DNA of 64,000 nucleotides from Blautia schinkii (GTDB lineage Bacteria; Bacillota; Clostridia; Lachnospirales; Lachnospiraceae): positions 1 through 64,000 of the forward strand of contig NZ_JAAWUO010000020.1 in NCBI RefSeq assembly GCF_013304825.1, given 5' to 3'. Shown here piece by piece: positions 27,784-36,369 of this stretch (positions within the stretch are counted from its first letter, which is position 1; every line of letters begins with the position of its first letter). A model generated the notes under the pieces. That model made no database searches. It was not told the origin of the DNA and saw nothing but the letters and a program-made list of their open reading frames with translations. A program made the position numbers and the translations under genes.

Positions 27784-27858
27784 TTGTACAATCAGAGATG
27801 TAAACTTATACAAAAAACAATACTGTATTTCATAAATATTTATGTTATAATTGTACAA
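27784..27858. repeat. Two TTGTACAA palindromes in the divergent promoter region
   Basis: The 8-bp palindrome TTGTACAA occurs at 27784-27791 and again at 27851-27858. The second copy shares a T with a TATAAT (27846-27851), a likely -10 for the regulator gene. They are candidate binding sites for the PucR-type protein. The 67-bp offset is close to six helical turns. Confidence 0.45.
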
Positions 27859-27892
27859 ATGATCGAAATGACAGGAAGTAAAAGGAGAAAAA

Positions 27893-29473
27893 ATGCACAA
27901 TAACAGTAATGATTATGACAATATATCCGAAAGGTTTCTTTTGAATGGCCAGATTCTGATTGACGAATTTGCGGATTCTTTTGCAGAGACTGCCCTGTTT
28001 GGAAGAGAAGATCCTTACCGGCTGACAGGTGTCCGTTTGTTTCAGAAAGAAATCACTTTATCCGAAAATTATATTTATCTTGCGACTGCCTCACAGGTTA
28101 CAGAAGAATTCTGTCATTATGAAAACAGAACGTTTCTTATTGCAGGACAGACAGACTATCACAATTTTCATGAAAGCTGTGTTGTACTTATGGTAGGTCA
28201 GCAGGAACAGTTTGCCGGGATCATGAATTCTGCACAGCAGGTCTTTGAGAAATACAGAGAATGGGACAGAAAGCTACAGCTTTCCCTGAATAGTGAAGCG
28301 CCTCTGGACAATATGCTGGAAGCAAGTGTTCCCATATTTAAGAATCCTCTTTTTGCTCATGATACGAATTTCTATATTCTGGCCTGTCCGTACAGAACAG
28401 GTCCTATGTCTGTATGGGAGAGAGACTCCAGAACCGGAAGGATGATGGTTCCGTTAAATCTGATCCACGAATTTAAAGTAGACCTGGAATACTTAAGAAC
28501 TCTTTCCACAAAAGGGCCGGATATTTACAATGAGGATCTCAGGGGGTATCGCATCCTGTATAGGAATCTCTGGGTAAATGGAAGCTATGAGGGGCGGCTG
28601 TGCGTAAATGAGATCCAGACCGCGTTTCATCCTGGGAATTTTGCGGCATTACAGTATCTTGGTAATTTTATTGAGCTTTGCATTCAGCACCACAATCTGT
28701 TTCATCTGAATCTGGGAACAGATACCCGACGCTTTTTTACGGATTTTCTGGATGGAAAGATCTCAGATCCGGCCAAGGTTCAGGACTTTCTGTATTTTCT
28801 TAACTGGAACAGAACGGACCGTTATCTCTGCCTGCGGCTGGAGGCAGAACAGCTGGATGAAAAAATGCATTCCTCGGTTGCGACACTGGGACATATTGAA
28901 TCCCAGATTCCGGAAGGCAGGGCCTTTATCTATCAGCAGGGAATCGTGGTGATCGTCAATCTTTCTTTTGAGAATTCCAGTGTTGCTCAGGTGATCAGCG
29001 GACTGGCGATTATTTTAAGAGAAGGACTATTTAAAATGGGGGCGAGTGCAGAACTTGCAGATTTTTTTCAGCTTCCCCAGGGGTATTTTCAGGCAAAAAC
29101 AGCGCTTCATCTTGGCGAAAAATACGACAGCATGATCTGGTGTCACCGCTTTGACGAATATTTTCTGGAATACATTCTGGAAGAAGCGGGTGAAAATCTT
29201 TCGCCGAAGCTTTTGTGTTCCCATGCTCTGCATGTGCTGAAGGATTATGACAGCAAAAATAATACGGAGCTGTATAAAACCCTGAAGATCTATCTCAAGC
29301 TGGAACGAAATGCACTTCAGACAGCAAAAGCTCTTTTCATACACAGAAGTTCTCTTTTCTACAGGATAGAGAGGATCACCCAATTGACAAAGATCAATCT
29401 TGACGATCCCAAAGAACGGCTGATCCTTCAGCTGTCCTATTGTCTGATGGAAGGTACAAAAACTTTTTCCTGA
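27893..29473 (+). CDS. PucR/CdaR-type transcriptional regulator
   Basis: 526-aa regulator whose C-terminus (about 455-522) is the PucR helix-turn-helix: LKIYLKLERNALQTAKALF, then HRSSLFYRIERI, with LILQLSYCL at the end. A CdaR GGDEF-like segment lies at about 295-410. The N-terminal 250 residues form an unassigned sensory part with no membrane segment. The start ATG has AAAGGAG upstream. The gene is divergent from the GPH symporter/URO-D unit, the usual layout for a local substrate-responsive activator. PucR-class proteins commonly regulate catabolic genes. Confidence 0.85.
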   Translation: MHNNSNDYDNISERFLLNGQILIDEFADSFAETALFGREDPYRLTGVRLFQKEITLSENYIYLATASQVTEEFCHYENRTFLIAGQTDYHNFHESCVVLMVGQQEQFAGIMNSAQQVFEKYREWDRKLQLSLNSEAPLDNMLEASVPIFKNPLFAHDTNFYILACPYRTGPMSVWERDSRTGRMMVPLNLIHEFKVDLEYLRTLSTKGPDIYNEDLRGYRILYRNLWVNGSYEGRLCVNEIQTAFHPGNFAALQYLGNFIELCIQHHNLFHLNLGTDTRRFFTDFLDGKISDPAKVQDFLYFLNWNRTDRYLCLRLEAEQLDEKMHSSVATLGHIESQIPEGRAFIYQQGIVVIVNLSFENSSVAQVISGLAIILREGLFKMGASAELADFFQLPQGYFQAKTALHLGEKYDSMIWCHRFDEYFLEYILEEAGENLSPKLLCSHALHVLKDYDSKNNTELYKTLKIYLKLERNALQTAKALFIHRSSLFYRIERITQLTKINLDDPKERLILQLSYCLMEGTKTFS

Positions 29474-29479
29474 CAGGTA

Positions 29480-29541
29480 TTGACAAATACCCCATGAGGG
29501 TATATATTGTTCCATGTAAAGCGAATACCCCATGAGGGTAT
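29480..29541 (+). promoter_or_regulatory. csoR-copA promoter with two identical CsoR-type operators
   Basis: TTGACA (29480-29485), 17 nt, TATATT (29503-29508). The 17-mer ATACCCCATGAGGGTAT occurs at 29487-29503, filling the spacer, and again unchanged at 29525-29541, just past the start site. It is an imperfect dyad of the TACCC...GGGTA kind known for CsoR. CsoR bound here would block RNA polymerase until copper arrives. Confidence 0.9.
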
Positions 29542-29567
29542 TTTGAAAGAGAAAGGAGTGACAGCCT

Positions 29568-29879
29568 GTGACTGAAAAAGAAGCCTGTCCCTGCTGCAGT
29601 GAGAAACACACTGCACGTTCCGAGGAGGAGAAGAAGAAGCTGATCAACCGTCTGAAACGTATTGAAGGACAGATCAGGGGCATCATAGGAATGATGGAGA
29701 ATGATGCTTACTGCAACGATATCCTGATCCAGTCCGCAGCGGTCAATGCCGCAGTCAATGCTTTTAATAAAGAGCTGCTTGCCACCCATATCCGTACCTG
29801 CGTCGCCAGAGATATCCGGGAAGGTAAGGACGAGACGATCGATGAGCTTGTAGCAACCCTCCAGAAGCTGATGAAATAG
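29568..29879 (+). CDS. csoR: Copper-sensing transcriptional repressor
   Basis: 103-aa CsoR/RcnR-family repressor from a GTG start with GGAG at 9 nt. The helical core begins LINRLKRIEGQIRGIIGMME, and the copper ligands C49 (DAYCNDIL), H74 and C78 (THIRTCV) have exactly the CsoR spacing (25 and 4). An N-terminal extension holds another cysteine group (CPCC at 7-10). It precedes copA by 33 bp. Cu(I) binding should release it from the two operators in its own promoter. Confidence 0.94.
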   Translation: MTEKEACPCCSEKHTARSEEEKKKLINRLKRIEGQIRGIIGMMENDAYCNDILIQSAAVNAAVNAFNKELLATHIRTCVARDIREGKDETIDELVATLQKLMK

Positions 29880-29912
29880 GGATAATATATTTTAGGAGGA
29901 TATTAAGAGAGA

Positions 29913-32480
29913 ATGGAACAATATAACGTAACTGGTATGAGCTGTGCAGCCTGCTCTGCCCGGGTAGAAAAAGCCGTATCCAAAGTTCCCGGTGTTACCA
30001 GCTGTTCGGTGAGCCTTCTTACCAACTCCATGGGAGTGGAGGGAAGCGCATCTGCACAGGACATCATAAAGGCAGTGGAAGCGGCAGGCTACGGAGCTTC
30101 CCTGAAAGGTGCCGCCGGCGAAAAAATTTCCATGTCAGCGGCCGAGGAAGCACTGGAGGATCATGAGACCCCTGTTTTGAAAAGGCGTCTCATTGCATCC
30201 GTCGGATTCCTGCTTGTTCTGATGTACTTTTCTATGGGACATATGATGTGGGGATGGCCGCTGCCGAAATGGTTTGATGACAATCATGTAGCCATGGGAC
30301 TGGTACAGCTGCTTCTTGCAGGAATTATCATGGTGATCAACCAGAAATTCTTTATCAGCGGTTTTAAGAGTCTCTGGCATCGTTCCCCGAACATGGATAC
30401 CCTGGTAGCACTTGGCTCCATGGCATCCTTTGTATGGAGTGTTTATGCACTGTTTGCTATGACGAGAGCACAGGTAGATGGAGATTCTGCAGCAGTCATG
30501 AATTACATGATGGATTTCTATTTTGAATCCGCAGCCATGATCCTGACACTGATCACTGTAGGAAAAATGCTGGAAGCCCACTCAAAGGGTAAGACCACCG
30601 ATGCCCTGAAAAGCCTGATGAAGCTGGCACCGAAAACAGCAGTTGTAGTACGAAACGGGCAGGAACTTAACGTCCCTATTGAACAGGTACAGAAAGGTGA
30701 GATCTTTGTTGTACGTCCGGGTGAGAACATTCCTGTGGATGGTGTGATCCTGGAAGGTACTACCGCAGTCAATGAATCTGCACTGACCGGTGAGAGTATT
30801 CCGGTAGATAAAGAAACCGGAGATATGGTTTCCGCAGCAACAGTCAACCAGTCTGGATTCATTAAATGTGAAGCTACCCGTGTGGGAGAGGATACCACAC
30901 TTTCCCAGATCATAAAAATGGTCAGTGATGCAGCCGCTACAAAAGCTCCCATTGCCAAGATCGCAGACCGTGTTTCCGGAGTGTTCGTTCCGGCCGTAAT
31001 TACCATTGCCGTGATCACGACGATCATTTGGCTTCTGGTCGGACAGAGCTTTGGTTATGCGCTGGCAAGAGGCATTTCTGTTCTGGTTATCAGCTGCCCG
31101 TGTGCACTTGGACTTGCAACGCCGGTTGCCATTATGGTAGGAAACGGTATGGGCGCCAAAAACGGAATCCTCTTTAAAACAGCGGTTTCCCTTGAAGAAG
31201 CGGGAAAAGTCCAGATCGTTGCGCTGGATAAAACAGGAACGATCACAAGCGGTCAGCCGGAAGTGACAGATATTCTGCCTGCACAGAGCATTACAGAGAA
31301 AGAACTTCTCACACTTGCCTGTGCCCTGGAGAAAAAAAGCGAGCATCCCCTTGCAAAAGCTGTTCTGAAAAAAGCCGAGGAAGAGAAGCTGGTTCCGGAA
31401 GAGGTTACCGGATTCCAGGCACTTCCGGGTAACGGTCTTTCAGCAGTGCTTGGAAATGACACGCTGACAGGCGGAAGTATGAAATTTATCAGCAGCCAGA
31501 CCCGTGTTCCGTCAGATCTTCAGGCAAAAGCCGAAGCACTTGCGGAACAGGGAAAAACGCCGCTTCTTTTTACCAGAAACGGAAAGCTTCTGGGAATCAT
31601 CGCAGTGGCAGATGTGATCAAGGAGGACAGCCCACGTGCGGTAAAAGAGCTTCAGAATATGGGAATCCGTGTGGTGATGCTGACCGGTGATAATGAGCGG
31701 ACAGCAAGAGCTATCGGGGCGCAGGCTGGCGTTGACGATGTGATCGCAGGAGTTCTTCCTGACGGAAAGGAGAGTGTGATCCGTTCTCTGAAAGAACAGG
31801 GAAAGGTTGCCATGGTAGGCGATGGCATTAACGATGCACCTGCACTTACAAGAGCAGATATCGGAATTGCCATCGGAGCGGGAACCGATATTGCCATTGA
31901 TGCGGCAGATGTTGTTCTGATGAAGAGCCGTTTAAGTGATGTTCCGGCTGCAGTTCGTCTGAGCCGTGCCACACTCAGAAATATCCACGAGAATCTTTTC
32001 TGGGCATTTTTCTACAATGTGATCGGTATTCCCCTGGCAGCAGGTGTATGGATCCCGATCTTCGGCTGGACACTGAATCCGATGTTCGGTGCTGCGGCAA
32101 TGAGCCTGTCAAGCTTCTGCGTGGTAACCAATGCACTTCGACTGAATCTCTTCAAGGTTCATAGCACAGCCCGTGATAAGGCACTGAAAAATCCGGTAAC
32201 TTTAAACATCAGTCATGATGAAAATAAAGAAGATAAAAAACAGGAAAAGGAGACAAAAACTATGGTAAAAGTAACAGTTAATGTAGAAGGAATGATGTGC
32301 GGTCACTGTGAGGCACATGTAAACAAAGCAATCCAGGCAGCTTTTGGTGCTGAGGATGTGGTATCTTCCCACGAGAGCGGAACAACCGTATTCACTGCAC
32401 CGGAGAAGGTTGATGAGGCCAGGGTTGAAGAAGTGATCAAAGAAGCCGGCTACGAGTTCAAAGGCATCACACAGGAATAA
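29913..32480 (+). CDS. copA: Copper-exporting P1B-type ATPase with fused C-terminal copper chaperone domain
   Basis: 855-aa Cu(I) efflux pump. Order: N-terminal HMA domain (GMSCAAC, CxxC at 11-14), eight predicted membrane helices, actuator TGES near residue 295, metal-site SCPCALG near 394-400, phosphorylation motif DKTGT near 437, SEHPLA near 475, and hinge GDGINDAPA near 636. After the last helix a charged Lys/Glu linker (about 765-783) leads to a second HMA domain (MMCGHC, CxxC at 796-799) that looks like a CopZ chaperone. In most relatives CopZ is a separate gene. A good internal ribosome binding site and ATG begin this domain, so it may also be made free. Under CsoR control. Confidence 0.95.
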   Translation: MEQYNVTGMSCAACSARVEKAVSKVPGVTSCSVSLLTNSMGVEGSASAQDIIKAVEAAGYGASLKGAAGEKISMSAAEEALEDHETPVLKRRLIASVGFLLVLMYFSMGHMMWGWPLPKWFDDNHVAMGLVQLLLAGIIMVINQKFFISGFKSLWHRSPNMDTLVALGSMASFVWSVYALFAMTRAQVDGDSAAVMNYMMDFYFESAAMILTLITVGKMLEAHSKGKTTDALKSLMKLAPKTAVVVRNGQELNVPIEQVQKGEIFVVRPGENIPVDGVILEGTTAVNESALTGESIPVDKETGDMVSAATVNQSGFIKCEATRVGEDTTLSQIIKMVSDAAATKAPIAKIADRVSGVFVPAVITIAVITTIIWLLVGQSFGYALARGISVLVISCPCALGLATPVAIMVGNGMGAKNGILFKTAVSLEEAGKVQIVALDKTGTITSGQPEVTDILPAQSITEKELLTLACALEKKSEHPLAKAVLKKAEEEKLVPEEVTGFQALPGNGLSAVLGNDTLTGGSMKFISSQTRVPSDLQAKAEALAEQGKTPLLFTRNGKLLGIIAVADVIKEDSPRAVKELQNMGIRVVMLTGDNERTARAIGAQAGVDDVIAGVLPDGKESVIRSLKEQGKVAMVGDGINDAPALTRADIGIAIGAGTDIAIDAADVVLMKSRLSDVPAAVRLSRATLRNIHENLFWAFFYNVIGIPLAAGVWIPIFGWTLNPMFGAAAMSLSSFCVVTNALRLNLFKVHSTARDKALKNPVTLNISHDENKEDKKQEKETKTMVKVTVNVEGMMCGHCEAHVNKAIQAAFGAEDVVSSHESGTTVFTAPEKVDEARVEEVIKEAGYEFKGITQE
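32262..32480 (+). other. Internal in-frame start for a free CopZ-like protein (72 aa)
   Basis: Within copA, AAGGAG (32247-32252) stands 9 nt before an in-frame ATG at 32262. Translation from here gives 72 aa beginning [16 protein letters not shown], a complete HMA/CopZ-length protein with nothing left over. Either the site is a relic of a separate copZ gene fused by loss of the copA stop, or it is used and yields both fused and free chaperone from one gene. The free product is inferred, not shown. Confidence 0.55.
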
Positions 32481-32516
32481 GTGAATCCCAATCCCTTTAA
32501 TAAATTTTTTGTAAAA

Positions 32517-32550
32517 AAGCAGCTCTGTGTAAAAAGCAGGGCTGTTTCTT
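32517..32550 (+). terminator. copA terminator
   Basis: CAGC-T-CTG (32520-32527) pairs with CAG-G-GCTG (32537-32544), followed by TTTCTTT. Confidence 0.65.
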
Positions 32551-32658
32551 TATGTATAAAAATCAGGTTCCGGAAATATACTAAATCAGAAAATAACAGG
32601 CTGTTAAATAACCCTTTTACATGAAACTCATTGGATGAGAGGAAAGGAAGGATGTTTT

Positions 32659-33126
32659 TTGAAGAAAGAAACCAAAAAGCTGATAACCTGTATAGCAGTG
32701 CCGTTAGCTACAGGTGCAGTTTCGGGATTTTTTACAAGAAATGGAATGAAGGTATTTGCCAGGCTTGACAAACCACCTTTATCTCCGCCGGGATGGTTGT
32801 TCCCTGTTGTGTGGACGATCTTGTTTATCATGATGGGAACTGCATCCTGGCTGGTCGCGTCCAGACCGGAAAGCAAAGCCAGAAACCAGGCACTTACTTT
32901 ATATGGGATTCAGCTTGCGGTAAACTTTTTATGGCCGTTTTTCTTTTTTGGTGCCGGCTGGTATACATTTGCCCTGTTGTGGCTGCTTCTTCTGTGGGGA
33001 CTGGTATATTGGTGTATTCGTGTATTTGCAGGATTTTCCAAAAAAGCTGTCTATCTGATGATTCCGTATATTATATGGCTGACGTTTGCCGGATATCTGA
33101 ATCTTTTTATTGCACTGTGGAATTAG
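32659..33126 (+). CDS. tspO: TspO/MBR family protein
   Basis: Membrane protein with five helices, 155 aa from a TTG at 32659 that has AGGAAGG at 7 nt; an ATG at 32635 in frame is a weaker choice. Family marks: PPLSPPGWLFPVVWTILFIMMG near residues 38-59, NFLWPFFFFG near 90-99, and a C-terminal IPYIIWLTFAGYLNLFIALWN. TspO proteins bind tetrapyrroles and other ligands; in bacteria they are linked to porphyrin or stress responses. Single gene between the copper locus and the PurF-like gene. Confidence 0.9.
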   Translation: MKKETKKLITCIAVPLATGAVSGFFTRNGMKVFARLDKPPLSPPGWLFPVVWTILFIMMGTASWLVASRPESKARNQALTLYGIQLAVNFLWPFFFFGAGWYTFALLWLLLLWGLVYWCIRVFAGFSKKAVYLMIPYIIWLTFAGYLNLFIALWN

Positions 33127-33302
33127 AAAAAGCAGAAATCTTTTATAAATATGGCTAATATCCTTATGATTTATTTTGAAAAAGACGAAATATCCTCTGA
33201 ATTAATTGTTATTTTTCTGTGCCGTATGCTATACTGAAAAACGATTATGGATGTACGAAAAATAAAGAATCGTTAAACTATGGAAGCAGAGAGGAGCACA
33301 TT

Positions 33303-34715
33303 ATGAGCGGATTTTTTGGAGTAGCATCAAAAGAAGACTGCGTACTGGAACTTTTTTACGGAGTAGATTATCACTCCCATCTGGGAACACGTCGCGGCGG
33401 AATGGCAGTTTACGGTGAAAATGGATTTGACCGTGCCATCCACAACATTGAGAACACACCTTTCCGTACAAAATTTGACGGGGATGTAGGTTCCATGAAA
33501 GGTAACATGGGAATTGGATGTATTTCCGATTATGAGCCACAGCCACTTCTGTTCAGTTCCAGAATCGGAAGTTTTGCCCTTACCTTTGTGGGAAAGGTCA
33601 ACAATTATGACGAACTTCTGCAACGGTTGTATGATACCACCAAGGTACATTTTCAGGAAATGACAAACGGAACAGTCAATGTGACAGAGCTGATCGCAGC
33701 CCTTATCTGTGAAAAAGACAATTTCGTGGAGGGTATCCAGTATGTACAGGAGCTGATCGATGGTTCCATGACACTACTTCTTATGACAAAAGACGGAATC
33801 TATGCAGCCCGTGACAAGATGGGCCGTACTCCGGTAGAGATCGGTCATAAAGAAGGCTCCTACTGTCTGTCTTTTGAAAGCCATGCCTATATCAACCTGG
33901 GATATGAAGACTATAAGGAACTTGGACCTGGAGAAATTGTATTTGTCACGGCAGATGGTGTAAAAACTCTGGTAGAGCCTGGAAAGAAAATGAAGATCTG
34001 TTCCTTCCTCTGGGTTTACTATGGATATCCGACAGCTTCTTATGAAGGCGTCAATGTAGAAGAAATGCGCTACCGCTGTGGAAGCATGCTTGCAAAAAGA
34101 GATGGCGATTCTGTTCATCCGGATATTGTAGCCGGTGTTCCGGATTCCGGTATCGCTCATGCTATCGGTTATGCTAATGAATCCGGAATTCCTTACGCAA
34201 GACCGTTTATCAAATATACACCGACCTGGCCAAGATCCTTCATGCCCACCAATCAGAACCAGCGTAATCTGATCGCCAAGATGAAGCTGATCCCTGTACG
34301 TGCCCTGATCAAGGATAAGAAACTTCTTCTCATTGATGATTCTATTGTACGTGGAACCCAGCTCCGTGAAACAACCGAGTTTCTGTACCGAAGCGGTGCA
34401 AAAGAAGTTCATGTTCGTCCTGCCTGCCCACCGATCATGTATGGGTGTAAATATTTAAACTTCTCCCGTTCCAAATCCGAGATGGAACTGATTGCCCGTC
34501 AGGTCATCGAGAAAAGAGAGGGTCCCAACTGTCCGCAGGAAATTCTGGATGAATATGCAGATCCACGTACAGAAAAATACGAGCAGATGGTACAGGATAT
34601 CTGCAAGATGCAGAACTTTACCACTCTTCGCTATCACAGGCTGGATGATCTTCTGGAATCTATCGGGATTGATCCGTGTAATGTATGTACATACTGCTTT
34701 AACGGCAAAGAATAA
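33303..34715 (+). CDS. Amidophosphoribosyltransferase-like protein lacking the N-terminal catalytic Cys
   Basis: 470-aa PurF homologue. The start at 33303 (GAGGAG upstream) gives MSGFFGVAS where PurF has MCGIFGIV, so after Met removal residue 1 would be Ser, not the glutaminase Cys. The PRPP-binding part is intact (LLIDDSIVRGTQLRET near 347-362), as are cysteines at iron-sulfur positions (KICSFLW, YGCKY, CNVCTYC at the C-terminus). A promoter TTGTTA-18-TATACT (33206-33235) precedes it and a terminator follows; no purine gene adjoins. It may be an ammonia-using or otherwise specialised paralogue rather than the housekeeping PurF. Confidence 0.82.
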   Translation: MSGFFGVASKEDCVLELFYGVDYHSHLGTRRGGMAVYGENGFDRAIHNIENTPFRTKFDGDVGSMKGNMGIGCISDYEPQPLLFSSRIGSFALTFVGKVNNYDELLQRLYDTTKVHFQEMTNGTVNVTELIAALICEKDNFVEGIQYVQELIDGSMTLLLMTKDGIYAARDKMGRTPVEIGHKEGSYCLSFESHAYINLGYEDYKELGPGEIVFVTADGVKTLVEPGKKMKICSFLWVYYGYPTASYEGVNVEEMRYRCGSMLAKRDGDSVHPDIVAGVPDSGIAHAIGYANESGIPYARPFIKYTPTWPRSFMPTNQNQRNLIAKMKLIPVRALIKDKKLLLIDDSIVRGTQLRETTEFLYRSGAKEVHVRPACPPIMYGCKYLNFSRSKSEMELIARQVIEKREGPNCPQEILDEYADPRTEKYEQMVQDICKMQNFTTLRYHRLDDLLESIGIDPCNVCTYCFNGKE

Positions 34716-34810
34716 ATCTGGGGATGTAATAGCTTTACGAAGCGGTCGCTAACTCACCGTTGCATTTCATGCCTTGACAGACTATAATAGCATTATAAAA
34801 AAATAAGATG

Positions 34811-34842
34811 CGGATATGTCTCAGAGACATATCCGTGTTTTT
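34811..34842 (+). terminator. Intrinsic terminator
   Basis: CGGATATGTCT (34811-34821) and AGACATATCCG (34825-34835) form a perfect stem with a three-base loop, then TGTTTTT. It ends the PurF-like transcript; the HAD gene starts 33 bp later. Confidence 0.85.
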
Positions 34843-34875
34843 GTTAGAGTATACAAAACAGGGAGTATAAAAGAA

Positions 34876-35532
34876 ATGACTTACCCGATAAATGCTATTA
34901 TTTTTGACATAGACGGAGTGCTTCTGGATTCTCTTTTTATCTGGAAGGAGCTTGGAAGAAGATTTATTGTAAAACATGGATATACACCTGTTCCGGATAT
35001 GGATGAGATCCTTTTTTCTATGAGTATGGAACAGGGAGCTGCCTGGCTGAAAGATACATTTTCTCTTGAAAATTCAGAAGAAGAGATTATACAGGAACTG
35101 GAAACCAGAATACAGACCTTTTATTTCGAAGAAGTGAAAGCCAAACCAGGTGCAGAAGCACTTTTGCAGAGAATAAATAAGCTGGGAATTCCGGTAGTGG
35201 CAGCTACATCCAGTCCCAGAGAGCATGTAAGAAAAGCACTGGAGCGAAACCATCTGCTTCCTTATCTGAAAGAGATCTATACGACAAGCGAGATCGGAGA
35301 GAGCAAATATTCTCCGAAAATTTATCTCACAGCGGCAAAGTCTCTGAATTCCAGTCCCAATGGAACGCTTGTTGTGGAAGATTCCCTGTATGCTTTGATT
35401 ACGGCCCGAGATGCAGGTTTTCAGACAGCAGGAATTTTCGATCCTTTCGGAGAACCGGATCAGGAACAGCTGAAAAAAAAGGCAGATATTTACTGCAGGT
35501 CTTTAAATGAACTTTTAAATTATATGGAATAG
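34876..35532 (+). CDS. HAD-superfamily phosphatase
   Basis: 218-aa haloacid dehalogenase-like hydrolase of the beta-phosphoglucomutase/phosphoglycolate phosphatase subgroup. Motif I IIFDIDGVLLDS gives the two Asp near residues 10-12, motif II is AATSSPRE near 113, motif III Lys is in SKYSPKIYL, and motif IV is VVEDSLYAL. The start at 34876 (GGGAG at 10 nt) replaces a longer reading that would begin in the terminator. It lies 28 bp before thiD in the same direction, so its substrate may be a thiamine or pyrimidine phosphate; this is context inference. Confidence 0.82.
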   Translation: MTYPINAIIFDIDGVLLDSLFIWKELGRRFIVKHGYTPVPDMDEILFSMSMEQGAAWLKDTFSLENSEEEIIQELETRIQTFYFEEVKAKPGAEALLQRINKLGIPVVAATSSPREHVRKALERNHLLPYLKEIYTTSEIGESKYSPKIYLTAAKSLNSSPNGTLVVEDSLYALITARDAGFQTAGIFDPFGEPDQEQLKKKADIYCRSLNELLNYME

Positions 35533-35560
35533 ATTTTACGGAAAACGGAGGATAATACAT

Positions 35561-36364
35561 ATGAAAACAGCATTAACCATAGCAGGCAGCGATTCCAGCG
35601 GAGGAGCAGGTATCCAGGCTGATATCAAAACCATGATGGCAAACGGTGTCTATGCAATGAGTGCTATCACAGCACTGACAGCACAGAATACAACCGGTGT
35701 TGCAGCGATCCAGAATGCAACAGCTGAATTTCTCGGTCAGGAACTGGATTCTGTTTTTAACGATATTTTTCCGGACGCAGTAAAGATCGGAATGGTTTCG
35801 GAAAGTGACCTGATCCAGGTGATCGCCGGGAAACTTCGCCGATATAAGGCAAAAAACATCGTAGTTGACCCGGTTATGGTGGCAACCAGCGGTGCAAGAC
35901 TGATCAGTGAGGCAGCAGTCGATGTTCTGAAAAATGAACTCTTTCCTCTGGCCGATCTTCTGACTCCGAACATTCCGGAGACGGAGGTACTGACCGGAAT
36001 GCAGATCACAACTGCAGAAGCTATGATCGAAGCAGCCCGCCAGGTATCTGAAAAATATCACTGTGCAGTTCTTTGCAAAGGTGGACATCAGCTTAATGAT
36101 GCCAATGATCTGCTCTATGTGAACGGAGCTTACCGGTGGTTTGAAGGAAAGCGTATTAACAATCCGAATACTCATGGAACAGGATGTACTCTCTCTTCTG
36201 CCATTGCTTCCAACCTTGCAAAAGGATTCTCCATGGAGGAATCCGTAAACCGCGCCAAAGATTATATTTCAGGAGCACTTGCAGCTATGCTTGACCTTGG
36301 AAAAGGCAGCGGACCTATGGATCATGGCTTTGCAATAAAAAATAACTTCACAGAGGAGGCATAA
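35561..36364 (+). CDS. thiD: Hydroxymethylpyrimidine/phosphomethylpyrimidine kinase
   Basis: 267-aa ribokinase-fold kinase making HMP pyrophosphate for thiamine synthesis. The start reads ALTIAGSDSSGGAGIQADIK as in ThiD, followed by VKIGMVSE near 77, VVDPVMVATSG near 102, and the anion-hole NTHGTGCTLSSAIAS near 203-217. Some close relatives phosphorylate pyridoxine instead, but the motif set favours HMP. It is followed after 5 bp by the aminopeptidase gene, probably one transcript with the HAD gene. No TPP riboswitch is seen upstream. Confidence 0.9.
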   Translation: MKTALTIAGSDSSGGAGIQADIKTMMANGVYAMSAITALTAQNTTGVAAIQNATAEFLGQELDSVFNDIFPDAVKIGMVSESDLIQVIAGKLRRYKAKNIVVDPVMVATSGARLISEAAVDVLKNELFPLADLLTPNIPETEVLTGMQITTAEAMIEAARQVSEKYHCAVLCKGGHQLNDANDLLYVNGAYRWFEGKRINNPNTHGTGCTLSSAIASNLAKGFSMEESVNRAKDYISGALAAMLDLGKGSGPMDHGFAIKNNFTEEA

Positions 36365-36369
36365 AACTT

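Noticed and set aside
34774-34799. TTGACA followed by TATAAT-like bases before the HAD gene
   Set aside because: Spacing (three or 14 nt) is wrong for sigma-A and a terminator follows at once; not listed as a promoter.
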